Under the pieces are notes generated by a model. That model worked only from the letters and a program-made list of their open reading frames with translations. It was not told the origin of the DNA and did not search any database. From assembly GCA_005281725.1 (NCBI GenBank), contig SSBO01000007.1, positions 1,618,402-1,682,401 of the forward strand: a stretch of 64,000 nt of DNA. The letters are read 5' to 3'. Each line of letters starts with the position of its first letter. Position 1 is the first letter of the stretch. Below are positions 50,899-62,204 of this stretch, piece by piece. This stretch comes from Wuchereria bancrofti. Lineage: Eukaryota; Nematoda; Chromadorea; Rhabditida; Onchocercidae. The position numbers were made by a program, and so were the translations under genes.

Positions 50899-52215
50899 GC
50901 ATCATCCCATATATTGTTTAATTAAATATTGTATATTAAAGAGTGGGGTTGTCTTTGATCCGTTATTTCTAGTATAACTCATCAGTGGTTACTATTTTAT
51001 TTCTCGATTATTTATTTTAGTATTTCCCATTTCTAAATCAGTGATAAACAAATCTGTAGATTTGGTTCCAGATTGAAGCTAAAATGATGCTTGGCAAATC
51101 ACATGTCACCAACAGTGGAGGTCGACAAGATTAGTATACATCTCAGAGGTAAGCTGTGATACTGCAACGTGAAATATATGACATGCTCTTCATACTTACA
51201 TGTTGGAAGTGCTTAATATAATTCAACTGAAGAACGAATACTACTGATTCATTCTTAACCAACGAGGCGGATGTAAAGCCTCACCAGTTAGTAGTAATCA
51301 TCATTCAGTTAAACTTAATATACATTTTTAGGTACTAGTCTAGTTCACTATTTATTGTTATTGATATGTTGAACACACTGTTTGGCATCAAATAAATATG
51401 CACTCATCTTTTTTCGAACGATCGACACTGTCTTTGAGTTACATCGCTAATGAGTAAAATTAAAATGTTTATGAATACATTATTTGGAAACACTACATCT
51501 TGGATTCATTTTTTGTTGTTAAAAGAACCGTCCGAAGGAGAGACTGAAAACTACTGATTCTACCGTGCTTACTGTTCGCCGACCATATGATATTGCTACT
51601 GTCTAAAGCTCCTATATCCCAACTTAAAGATGGATCAAACTTCTCCCCCTTTTCTAAGTACCCACTGTTACAACTATTCCTTTCTCGAACTATGTGAGAA
51701 TCTCCTGTTTGAATTTGAAATTTAGAGTTTGCAACGCCAGTCTTCTCATATATACGGTGAGGATTTGAACTTAGAGAATAGAAATTGGCTTTGCACTCCT
51801 ACTCACATTAATTCGTCGGGAAGGGCAAAACTTGACTGAATTATGCCGGGATACAATGTGCTACACAGCGTCACCGCGCTTCCTACGGGCTCGCTCCTAC
51901 TGGACGAGGTTTGAGTACAGATTAACCATTATGCCGTTGTGTTTGTGTGGAGTGCAGTGAGGTATGATGGATCAGAGTTAGTTAACGGTATAAGAAATGA
52001 AAGGTAGGAGGGACAGTGAGTTAGAACAGTTATAAGAAAGGAGAGATGGTAACAGAATTTACTGATATGTTTCCTTTAGAGAATAATAAAATGAATGTAG
52101 CGTTAATTAAGGTTAAACAAGATAGCACTACCATCATTTAGACATCTCTTATGCGAAATGTCATGAGCTACATCCGCTCATCACACGAGATATAATTTTA
52201 TTTATCATTTTAAGT
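50899..52215. other. Spacer and outron between AKAP17A and eIF3I
   Basis: Both neighbours are on the plus strand about 1.3 kb apart, too far for a typical nematode operon. Most is AT-rich. A GC-rich patch at about 51800-51930 contains a 23-codon frame (MPGYNVLHSVTALPTGSLLL...) from ATG at 51843. It ends in TGA at 51912-51914 right after a donor-like GAG|GTTTGAG. It could be an upstream exon, promoter DNA or nothing. Confidence 0.45.
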
Positions 52216-52217
52216 TC
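52206..52217 (+). promoter_or_regulatory. Probable spliced-leader acceptor of eIF3I
   Basis: CATTTTAAGTTCAG ends about ten bases before the eIF3I start ATG, the typical short distance for a trans-spliced nematode 5' UTR. Confidence 0.6.
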
Positions 52218-52227
52218 AGGGGAAACG

Positions 52228-54763
52228 ATGAAGCCATTATCACTGAAAGGTCATGATCGTGCTTTGACCCGAGTGCGCATTAATAGAGACGGCGACTTAC
52301 TGTTTTCAGCCGGAAAAGATAAAAGTCCATGTGTATGGTACATGGAAAATGGTGAACGGATCGGAACATACGATGGTCACAACGGTGTCATCTGGGATAT
52401 TGATGTCTCGTGGGATACGCGACATTTTTGTTCTGCTTCCGGTGATGTTTTTGTTAAGGTACGGCATTTATTTTTATGCTCTGCAGATATTTTTAACGTA
52501 ATGATGCATAGACACACTTTTAATTCTCTCTAATTATATAAAATCTAGTGTCATGCGTATGCTTTAATCCATGTTTTTGATGATTCGATCCTCAGCTAAC
52601 TTCCTTTTACATTGATGTGCGTTCGTATATGGTTACATGTTTTGGGTTCATTTGTCATTAAGTGAAAAGACGTTTTAGTTATGGAATTGTGAGACAGGCG
52701 ATGTGATAAATTCAGTTTCAACACCAACAGCTGCACGATCCATTAGTTTATCCTACAGCGGGAATCTGATTGCTTTTACAACTATAAAAATGACGCAGAA
52801 TGTGGTTCGTCCATGTTTTATGTGTGTCAAATACTATTTATTGAGTAACTCTACTTTAGGAACAGGAGGAAAGTGCCTAGTGTGTAGAAAAAGACGCTCA
52901 TGACCATTAAAGTTATGATTTTCCTCATTGTAATGCTTTCTTTAAAGGTTTTTTTTAAATTTATTTCTTAATAATTTCAAACATTAACTTCGAGCATTAC
53001 TTCTCAGCTAGAAAAACAAAAACAACTGTGTAATTTTGTGATACAACAGGATTATTACTGGATTCCTTAAATCAGTCTTCTTCGAAAGGCTAGTGTACCA
53101 TGTTTGGCTGCAATGCCACAGATGAATTGTTGCGATGAATTGAATAATAAAAGATCTAATAATTATACTGGATAATTATAGACTAATTGAAGAAGTTTAT
53201 GCAGAATGATTTGTTTGAAATTGAATCCTTTTTATTTATCTCAATCAAACTGCCGAGTTACTTTTATTTTCTGACTTTATTCTGTGCAGCAATGTATATC
53301 TTTAGGCCTCATTATTTATTTATGACATACGAGATGGCTCACAAATGAGTGGCGAGAATCAACCAACATTCAGGAAATCGCTTCAGACACAAGCTAATTC
53401 CTGCGTTTGGACTCACTTAGATGACACAATTTGTGTAGGTAAACATATATATCTCTCTCAAGAGAAAGATTCGTGCTTTTTCCTCCTTAAATGATAATAA
53501 AGTTTAAACAGAAGTTAGATATTAATTGAAAAGAGCATCATATTTCTTGATGTCACGAAACTAAGTGCGACATGTAATGTTTCTGGAAAGCTACAAATTG
53601 CAGATTAACTGCTTTATTGTTGCACCATTTATGAGGCTTGTTAGATGTGAAGTTTCACTTCTTAGCTTTAACCATTATGTAATTAGTTTTTAGATAGTAT
53701 CCGAAAGTGCAATTGCATATTTTTCAACATTACTAGAAATAGCAGTTAAACCATTATTAGGAGAATCTCAATCTAGGAAGTAGAAGCTTGTTGGCTTCAA
53801 ATTTTTATCATTTAGTGCATCAAAAAGTTTTGCGAAGGTGTAGTTTTGATGAGTAGAAAAAATTCTCAGTCATTCGAAATAAACTCATTCAGCAAATCAA
53901 GCAGGTTGTCATTTTGTATTATTATCTCTTAAGTAGTTTATTTGCAGGTAATGAAAAGGGAAACGTTCATCAGTATGATATACGCAAAGGAGATGACATT
54001 GTAAATTTTAATGATGAAGCTCACAAGTTTCAAATCAATGATATGCAAATGAGTACTGATGAAAGTTTCTTGATAACTGCTTCCAAAGATAAAACGGCTC
54101 GCTTGTTTGATGCTAGAACTTTGGACTGCTTAAAGACGTATAAGTAAGTTCTATCATATATAGCCAAAAATAGCAAGCTTTTAGGTCTCGATGTAATAGA
54201 AGAATTAAAAGATTATTCTGATATTTTTTTTTTACTTTACTGTTAGATTTTATTTAAAAGCAAGATTTCAAATTATTTGAAATGTTCCACTTCATTTCAT
54301 TTATAATGTTTCAGGGCGGAACGTCCAGTTAATTCAGCAGCAATCTCACCCATTCGGGATCACGTTATTCTGGGTGGTGGAGAAGAAGCAATGAAAGTAA
54401 CTCAAACGACAGCTGCTTCTGGACATTTTGAAGCGAAGTTGTATCATTTGGTAAGCAATTAAATCGGTTTTGATCTCAGCTGAGTCTCGAATTACTGTTT
54501 CATTGTTTTTGTATGCTCTGAGTTTTCAATTATCACGAATTTCTAGAATAATGTATTATTTGAAATTGCTACAATACAGGAAAATATCACTTTTTTTGCA
54601 GGTATTTGAAGAAGAGTTCGCCCGTTTTAAAGGACATTTCGGTCCAATTAATACTCTGGCGTTTCATCCAGGTGGTAACTGTGTAGTATCGGGTGGTGAG
54701 GACGGTTATGTTCGTATTCAAGAATTTGATGCAGATTATTTGAAATTTGATTATGATTTCTGA
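52228..54763 (+). CDS. EIF3I: Translation initiation factor eIF3 subunit I
   Basis: eIF3i (TRIP-1) is a seven-bladed WD40 protein that joins subunits b and g in the eIF3 complex on the 40S ribosome. Six exons join in phase to 327 residues (human 325): 52228-52458, 52679-52804, 53306-53438, 53948-54143, 54315-54450, 54602-54763. The N-terminus [20 protein letters not shown] matches the family start. Other matches are [95 protein letters not shown] and the C-terminal [17 protein letters not shown]...GGEDGYVRI. The WD repeats are spread over all exons. It appears intact with ordinary GT-AG introns. Confidence 0.97.
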
Positions 54764-54898
54764 TACCAAGTGTTTGTAAGAAAAGATATTTATGGCTTCG
54801 AGTTTATTCAAAAAAGATTTCCTTAACAAAGGAAAGAAAAGAAGTACAATACAAGAAATAATCGGGATTACTGTCGTTGATTGCACCTCAATTATTTC

Positions 54899-54970
54899 GA
54901 TAATATTTTGTCTGTTTTTATCGTTGACCGCTTAGATAATATTTTATCTGTTTTTATCGTTGACCGCTTA
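54899..54970. repeat. 36-bp tandem duplication downstream of eIF3I
   Basis: Two head-to-tail copies (54899-54934 and 54935-54970) begin GATAATATTTT and end TCGTTGACCGCTTA, differing at one base (G/A). Confidence 0.9.
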
Positions 54971-55062
54971 GAATATTACCACCATAGAGAAAATTTGGGA
55001 CTACGTGTGCCAAAAATTCAAATTTTAATATGAGACTAGAAAGTCGAGTGTTTTATCTGTTG

Positions 55063-55350
55063 TTTTATTTTGAAAAGTGGAATGGTTTTGTTGATTTTTC
55101 ACTGCATAAAAGATAAGTTTCAACTTAATGTATATGCAACAAAGATGAGTGTATGACGATGTGTGTAAAACGGTAAAACTTTTGAATTTTGTTGACTTGA
55201 ATGAGATCTGCTATAAAATTTATTGGGAAAGGGAAAAGTATATGAAAATCTAGAATTACTGTTCTCATCGATTAAACTATTTTATATTTGAAAAGTGGCA
55301 TGATTTTGTTGATTTTTCACTGCATAAAAGATAAGTTTCAACTTAATGTG
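55063..55350. repeat. ~70-bp direct repeat, two copies 217 bp apart
   Basis: Copies at 55063-55132 and 55280-55350 share the exact block GATTTTTCACTGCATAAAAG plus ATAAGTTTCAACTTAATGT, with two or three differences in the first third. The recent duplication contains no open frame of interest. Confidence 0.85.
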
Positions 55351-58300
55351 TGTAAAATTTTTTTAATGTGTGTAAAGCACATTTTAGATGTTTAGATCTA
55401 GTTTTTTCGCAACTTTTTTATATTGCAGCAGTATACTGAAGAGTATAGGGTTCAGAGCAATAATAATGAACGTTCTCTAAGAAAAAAAAGGCAGTCGATT
55501 TAACCGCTCCAATTATCGTATTTGCTGGTGCTCATGATCTTAGATAGTCATACATATCTGAAACTATTTATAATCACTTCGGGACAAAATCTATTCAAAA
55601 ATGTTTTCGAGAAGTGAACATTGCTAGAAAATCCCTCAATTAGTCTCGATTACCAAATAATATTCAAAAGGGAGCTTTTCCTTCAAAATTCGAACATTTT
55701 CATTTATTATATATTTTTCTTTCGGACGAAAGAAAGACTTCCTAATTATTATCTGCAACAAATTATGCATTTGTTGAAATGTTTGTTTAATCGGTTGCCT
55801 TTGAAGTCTTACTTCAAGCCGGCCACTGAATTTTGTGCACGGGGTGGGTGGTCTTCACGCATTTCTCCTGCGAAAAAAATGAAGGACTTTTTCTGAAATA
55901 ACCAACAGTTGGGCGAATGAAATGATTTGTTAGCTACAATTGAGAAAAGAGTTCAACAAACGGATTAGAAATTTTCGAAAATGATTTATGGATTCTAAAT
56001 GCAATAATTTCCATGGTTTTATGATGTTAGTTATTGTATTTATATGTTTTGCCAAATCCTCCCTAATTTTATTTATTGCACTATGATGAGTTAAGCTGTT
56101 CGCCATATTTGGATGTAATATATTTCGAAATTACAAGTCGCTCTCAATTATCAAACACTAATTTGGGTTCAGCTTCTTAGATTAATTGGTTTTAATGGTC
56201 TGATTAAAATTATTGGGCAAAAACATTCTATTATCTTTCTGTTTTCACATAAAATCGCAAAATAAGCTTTATATTTCGAAATGTAGCATTCTGGTCTGAA
56301 AATTTGCTTGGAACTTAATTGTAGACAAAAACATTGGTCATTCTAATACATATAATATGTAAATTCCAATTTTAAATATCACCGTAATTTAGTGCAAATA
56401 TTTTTTATAATTGATACCTTATTGTACCTTAGCGGTGCCTTCGTAAGTTCCTTTCTATGGTTTTTTGTGATAGCTAAAGAAAACTCCAGGGAAAATTATC
56501 TGTTATTGTATGGTCTGGAAATATGATAAATTACGAACAATAGGAAAAGCTTAATGAGAGGTAGAATGAGCTATCTATTTGGGTCGAGTTGTCACTCGAC
56601 GAAGTTTGTTCCGGTGCGGCATGATTTACAGCTACGTCAAGTCACCCTCCTTCCTTCACTCCACCGCTTCAAACATCAATGATTTATGTCAAAATACCGC
56701 CTGACAAAAACATTTAGATTTTTTTAACAAATATACATACTAAATTTATTAAATAAGCTATTGGACTAGTTAAATCTAAAGTTTTCTCTCTTTTTTTTCT
56801 CGTTCCTTTGCAGATTTTTTTTCCATTTTTGCCTTTCTGGAATGTTCATAACATAAAGTGGCATAGATTATTCAATTTAATTTGGTATAATTTAGAAGTG
56901 ATTGCATAAATGAGAAAATTTGCTTGACATTTCTCATGTCAATAAAAAATTCCATTAAAAAAACATGTAGAATATGAACATAGCATGGGAAAAGTTTCAA
57001 AATTATCCAATGCAAACTTATATTCTTTACAAGAAATTTGGGTAAAGTAATAAGTATACAAATTTGTTGCGATTTCATGGATGAAATTAAGATAAAACTA
57101 TCCCTATATCGGTGACATTACTGACAAGTAGCCCTACGATTTCAGAAAATTTCGATCAACAAGAGTTATATTAGTAATTGATCTGGAAAGGCTCTAAAAG
57201 TTGATCCCTATGCATAATTGTGATCGAATTATGGTATTCATCGAGCAAGAACAGTATTTGCTCATTTGTTTGTTCAGAGATGGTTTCATATTATTAACTT
57301 ATACGCTACACCTTTTTCCGAACAATGTCATAATTACCGTGTACGGAACTACTCCCGCATTCGGTCCTTTTTTGAAGCCATAGCTGCGGCGCACCTCAAT
57401 AGGATCATTCACGGTCATAAGAAGTCACAAGAAAATGCGCTAATGGGTGACGTCGGCAAAATAGAAGCGGTGCTATGGTTCCTGTATAATTTATTCTAAA
57501 TTATGGTATGTCTTCTAGCGCATCCATCTGGAATGAATTCTTTTTTCGATGAAAATGGTACCGTGTTGTATATGGTGAAAAAATGTAGATAAAATTTGAG
57601 CGTAGAGTTAACCTAGGAAATTTTTTGCTTGATTTCAATACCTTGTATTATTCTAGGTATCATTTCACTTTTTTTGCTGCCTAAATCATTTTAAAATTAT
57701 TGATTGTTCATAAATTGAGCTATAGTTCATTTCGTATGACATATTTTCCAAATCGACGTCAATTCAAGAATGGCCGCAATGACATACATATTATATGGAA
57801 ATTGCGATAAAAGGACGACGCCAATGAAAATGTGTAAGATGAAGATAGATCGATCAGTAGTGATTGGCAAATGTTGAAATTTAGAATGAATTGAATTTGA
57901 GAAGGCCAATTTAAAGATAAATTAAATGGTAACCATTTTTCATCAAGCAAATCACGTCATCAAGAGACTCGAGACCATTTCTTGTTTTAGCAGAATGAAT
58001 GATTCCCTTCCTAAATGGAAGCCGCCCTGTTATTGTTCAATTAAAAAGAAAATATACAGACATCTGCCATTTCATTACATGGTTTTTATGATTGCATAAT
58101 CTCCTTCCTCATTATTTTCCATTTTTCTTCTGAAACACAAGGGGAGAGAGAGAGACAGAGAAGATGAGGTAACACCTTGTTACAATGCAGTTACTCATTA
58201 CTTTCCTATAGCGAATTTAAGTTCAAGTTTCATCAAGTTCATTCTTATAAAGAATGAGCTAATGAATAAGTTCATTCAGTTTACAATTCTCATATACATT

Positions 58301-58687
58301 GCTGTGAAGGTAAAAATTATTAGCACATTAAAAATAATGTTTAACTTTTCAGATACTGATTAATTTATTTTCAATGTTGAAACTTCTCATTTTTAACGAA
58401 CTAGGATTTGACCCAAAAATCAACCAGCATGTCACACGGAATAATTCCTCTCTAATTTTACTATCTTCCGTAGCAGTCCTCTTCTATTTTTCCCTTGTCG
58501 TATGCATTCTCCTAGAGATTCCTCTCGACATCCCCAATCATTTATTAAACAATTGCCCCCGAAGTGACATTATTGAGTAATTTTGTCATAACAAGCAAAA
58601 AGCGAATAGTGTGAATGTTACAACACATATGCGCATGATTGACCTATCCTCTAACCATACTGTTCACCTTTCAACAATACTAATTTA

Positions 58688-59025
58688 CTGAAAATTTAAC
58701 CCAATAAAGCGGACACCAATGTCTTCCTTCTCTTACTTATCCCATTAAATTATACATACATAATACCAACCTTTATTTCTTCCCTATTTTTAATTTCATT
58801 TTCACCGTTCTTTCTACTTCCTTTCTTCCTTTTTTTTTTTTTTTTCATAAAGAAGCTAAATCTGAATCCCACAAAATTCACAAAAAAGCACCATTTGCAG
58901 CATTTGAAATTTTCTTCAACTATTCCCGTCTGTTAGAAACACTAAATAATTTACAATCATGCAGAATTCAGTGTGTTACCTGTTGATACATGTTGATGAA
59001 TGACTGAAAATTTAACCCAATAAAG
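58688..59025. repeat. 22-bp identical direct repeat, 316 bp apart
   Basis: CTGAAAATTTAACCCAATAA plus AG occurs at 58688-58709 and again at 59004-59025. It could mark a short duplication or the ends of a small insertion. Confidence 0.65.
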
Positions 59026-59481
59026 TTTTCGAAAATATCATAGGGTAAATTCAGTGAAAAAGACAGCTTAGTAGTTTTTTGTTCTCAATATGCTGTTGCA
59101 TCCAGGTAATATCCACCGACTGTAATGCAGAAAGATACAATCGTAATATCAAAATTCGAGTAATACTTCGTGCCACAGTTATAATGAACTTTTCAATTCA
59201 TGAAAACTTTGTTTCATTTTGGCATAAATTATCGTTGTTCTTGAGTAACCAAGCAGACTATGCGACAATGTGAACACAAGTTCGGGTAAACATTTAAATA
59301 TGCGATGACGAATGGATCGATCGTTTCTTGTCAAGCTGTTCATCGGTTGTCACAAATAGTAGTGCATCCTTTTCTATCCATCTCCATTCCTTGACATCTA
59401 AATCACTGAAATATCTCGAATTACTTCCTCATCCCTTGTCATCCCTCTTATCACAATCGTCCATTAAGAGTAATAATATAT

Positions 59482-59543
59482 CTTATTACATTTCTTCTTT
59501 CTCTCTACTTTACTTATTACATTTCTCCTTTCTCTCTACTTTA
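59482..59543. repeat. 31-bp tandem repeat, two copies
   Basis: CTTATTACATTTCTTCTTTC plus TCTCTACTTTA at 59482-59512 is followed at once by a copy at 59513-59543 with a single T/C difference. Confidence 0.9.
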
Positions 59544-59745
59544 CTCTAGGTGGCAACACAAATATCCAACCACATTTGCTCATAGACAGAAATGTGAAGA
59601 CCAAAATCTGCATATGATATAGAATTTGTGGACATTTTGGATTACACATACTAATATAAGCCAAGTAAACACAGACAGACACATACACACATACATACAT
59701 ATGATACGCGATAGTGGTACCAAGGAAATCGTCGTCTATCCTAAT

Positions 59746-59807
59746 CTAATCTCAGTTAGGATAAAGGATGATAAATAACTAATCTCAGTTAGTTATCATC
59801 CTTTATC
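59746..59807. repeat. Strong hairpin (foldback) with internal direct repeat
   Basis: From 59760 to 59807, GATAAAGGATGATAA on the left pairs perfectly with TTATCATCCTTTATC on the right. The stem then continues through CTAA/TTAG across a four-base bulge and closes on a TCTCAG loop. The loop and stem segment CTAATCTCAGTTAG also occurs just upstream at 59746-59759, so the structure looks like a copied and inverted patch. Confidence 0.85.
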
Positions 59808-61489
59808 AGTATTTTCATCAGCAATATAACACTGGGTGAGTTTCATCAATGGGTTACTTGAAGAAAGATTGGCTTTTTTTGGAAACTATTAAAGAGTTAA
59901 AAATCAGTGTAGGGTACATAACTGTTATTGTCAATATGAAATGAATAGATTTATCTTAATGAACAAAATAAAAAAAATCCACTAAATTAATGGTGACACT
60001 TCATGAAAAAGACAAAAACGATAATAACAGAAGTGTCCTTTGAAAAAACACAACAAAAATTTTAATCAAAGAAAGGCACCTAAGTTGGCTTCTTATAATT
60101 AAATCTTACTTCAAATCCCCCAATAACTCATCGCTTACCTTTTTTTTTTCCTTTTTACTACAGTTTCTCAACAATCTCCAAGTAAAGACAACCTGCCACA
60201 ATTGAATGATTATAGGATGAGTGGGATAAAAGCAGTACCGCGTACAAATAGGGCCACAAAATGATTGTCAGAAGCAACTGTTCGCAGGGCTTGTAATTAT
60301 TTCTCTCTGATTTATGCTTATTTTAGGATTCTAATAATAATATAGTATGAACTGCCTGACTGTACTTTACCTGATATGTAGAATCCGAAATATCCTAAAA
60401 CACTTATCTTGAAAGTTGAAGTGAGCCAGAAAGGTAGACTATTTAAGCAATGCTAAATTGATATAATAGTAGTTTGATAAGGGTAAACATGAAAACCCGA
60501 CCGAAATTGTTGTTGTCTAAGCAATCCTAATGATTCTAATAATAATTACTTCTGCAAAAAGTATCTGTCACTTTTCAGCATGTCAATTGGGCTTCGTTTG
60601 GACTTCTTCATGCTTAATCTACATATCTTTTGAACTTCCTCCAACAGATTCAGGAATTTGGATCAAGATAGGAAAGTTCTTTATCAAATATGTTTTCCAT
60701 TTTAACTTGTTTTTAACAGTTCGAAAAAATTTTCTATATGATCATTTCACATACTCTACTTGATGTATTTTCAGTCTTGTTGCTGGATATTTTGGTACTA
60801 ATGGCTTCCTTCCTGAGCGCATTAGGAGCTTCCAGCCGGTTAGGAAAAGTCTCCTTCTAGCTAACATTATTACATTAGCGTTGATTTGTTAGCTCCTCAT
60901 TACCATTTCACAAAAATGCATTTAAAATAAGTGGATAAATGCAGAATCATGGTAAGTCTCAATTTGTATTAGCATTGTAGAAATTGCAAATTTATTTAGT
61001 TAAATTTAATTCAAATTCAAGGAAAAACTATAAAGCTTAATCATTTCAGCGTAAGAAATTCAAACTAAGACAGACAAAGGTCAAAAAAATTGTTTAGTAC
61101 TACGAAATTTCTTAAAGTAATGGCATTTCTCTGGTACTACAGGAAAAATCCGGATCCAGAAAGTTTCCAAGCAAACGATTATATATATGCTTTATATGTT
61201 CTTATTTCTTTGTCACTATTACCCTTGCATAGGATAAGGCCAGCTACTTGATGATAATTCTCTATAATCTTGAAAGAATAGCCTAATTGATTGATCTTTC
61301 GTTTCAAACACACATAAGTTGTTGAGACATAATTTAAATGGAAATTTGAGACAAAAGCGGTTTCACTAATAATTCACTTTGCATCACTAAAATTTAAAAG
61401 AAAAAATTTATTCCAACAACAAAGAAAAAATTACAAAATTTTCAGTATAATCATTTATAGTAAATTACTTTGCTTATAACTTTTAATTT

Positions 61490-61535
61490 ATGAAATGATT
61501 ATTTGCGTGAAATTTCCATGAAATGATTATTTGCG
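61490..61535. repeat. 18-bp direct repeat
   Basis: ATGAAATGATTATTTGCG is found at 61490-61507 and at 61518-61535, ten bases apart, in AT-rich non-coding DNA. Confidence 0.85.
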
Positions 61536-62204
61536 AATCCTTCATTCATACGTTTTTTATGAAAAGTCAAACATCTTTCCTATAATGAATTAAGTCTAAT
61601 TTGCATAATGGAAATTTAGAAATCTGAAAAATCAGCTAAAAAATGATAATAAATGCAAGAAAAGAATATCGGCAACATCGGCATCTATAAACTACTGTTA
61701 TGTACAACAATATAACAAAGCAATATCCCTGCATTTTGTACTAAACAAATACTTCATCAACTTTTTTTGACACTAATATGAAATATAACCGTCATCGACA
61801 TCAGCAGCATAAGGATTTATCCATAAGATCTCGGGAAGCAATTCTGGAAATCTCCTCATTTGTTTAAAAAAAGTTTTGAACTGATGAATTTGTCACTCTC
61901 GGTTCAATTCCAGATTGGAACTGCATCTTGAAAAAAAAAAAGGATTTTAAGCAAAAAATTGAAAGTTACAAAGTGCTGAGGTAGTGGGCAAAATATGTTC
62001 GAAATGAATAAATTATTTGAATACGCATTAATTACATCATTTAATTGTATTGTATTGTAAATTGTAAGTTGTATGACATAAATTGTATTGTACTGTGTCA
62101 ATAAAAAACAAAAAACTTTTTTTGTTTTAAATGAGAAGACAATCTTTAGCACTAAGGAAGTTTTTCATAAGTGAAACTGATGGATTTGTATGGTCGTAGA
62201 AATT

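Larger units (their letters stand above)
54764..62204. other. Long gene-poor region with repeats and GC-rich islands
   Basis: Over 7 kb with no gene I can name. Repeats lie at 54899-54970, 55063-55350, 58688-59025, 59482-59543, 59746-59807 and 61490-61535. GC-rich, codon-like islands break the AT-rich background at about 55800-55880, 56570-56690 and 57300-57480; each has open frames on one or both strands and some splice-like signals, but none shows a known domain. The plus-strand frames 58374-58580 and 60530-60763 look like chance AT-rich ORFs. Confidence 0.5.

Noticed and set aside
47380..54763. Operon of AKAP17A and eIF3I
   Set aside because: The 1.3 kb gap is far above the ~100 bp usual for nematode operons, and each gene has its own acceptor; nothing shows SL2-type processing.
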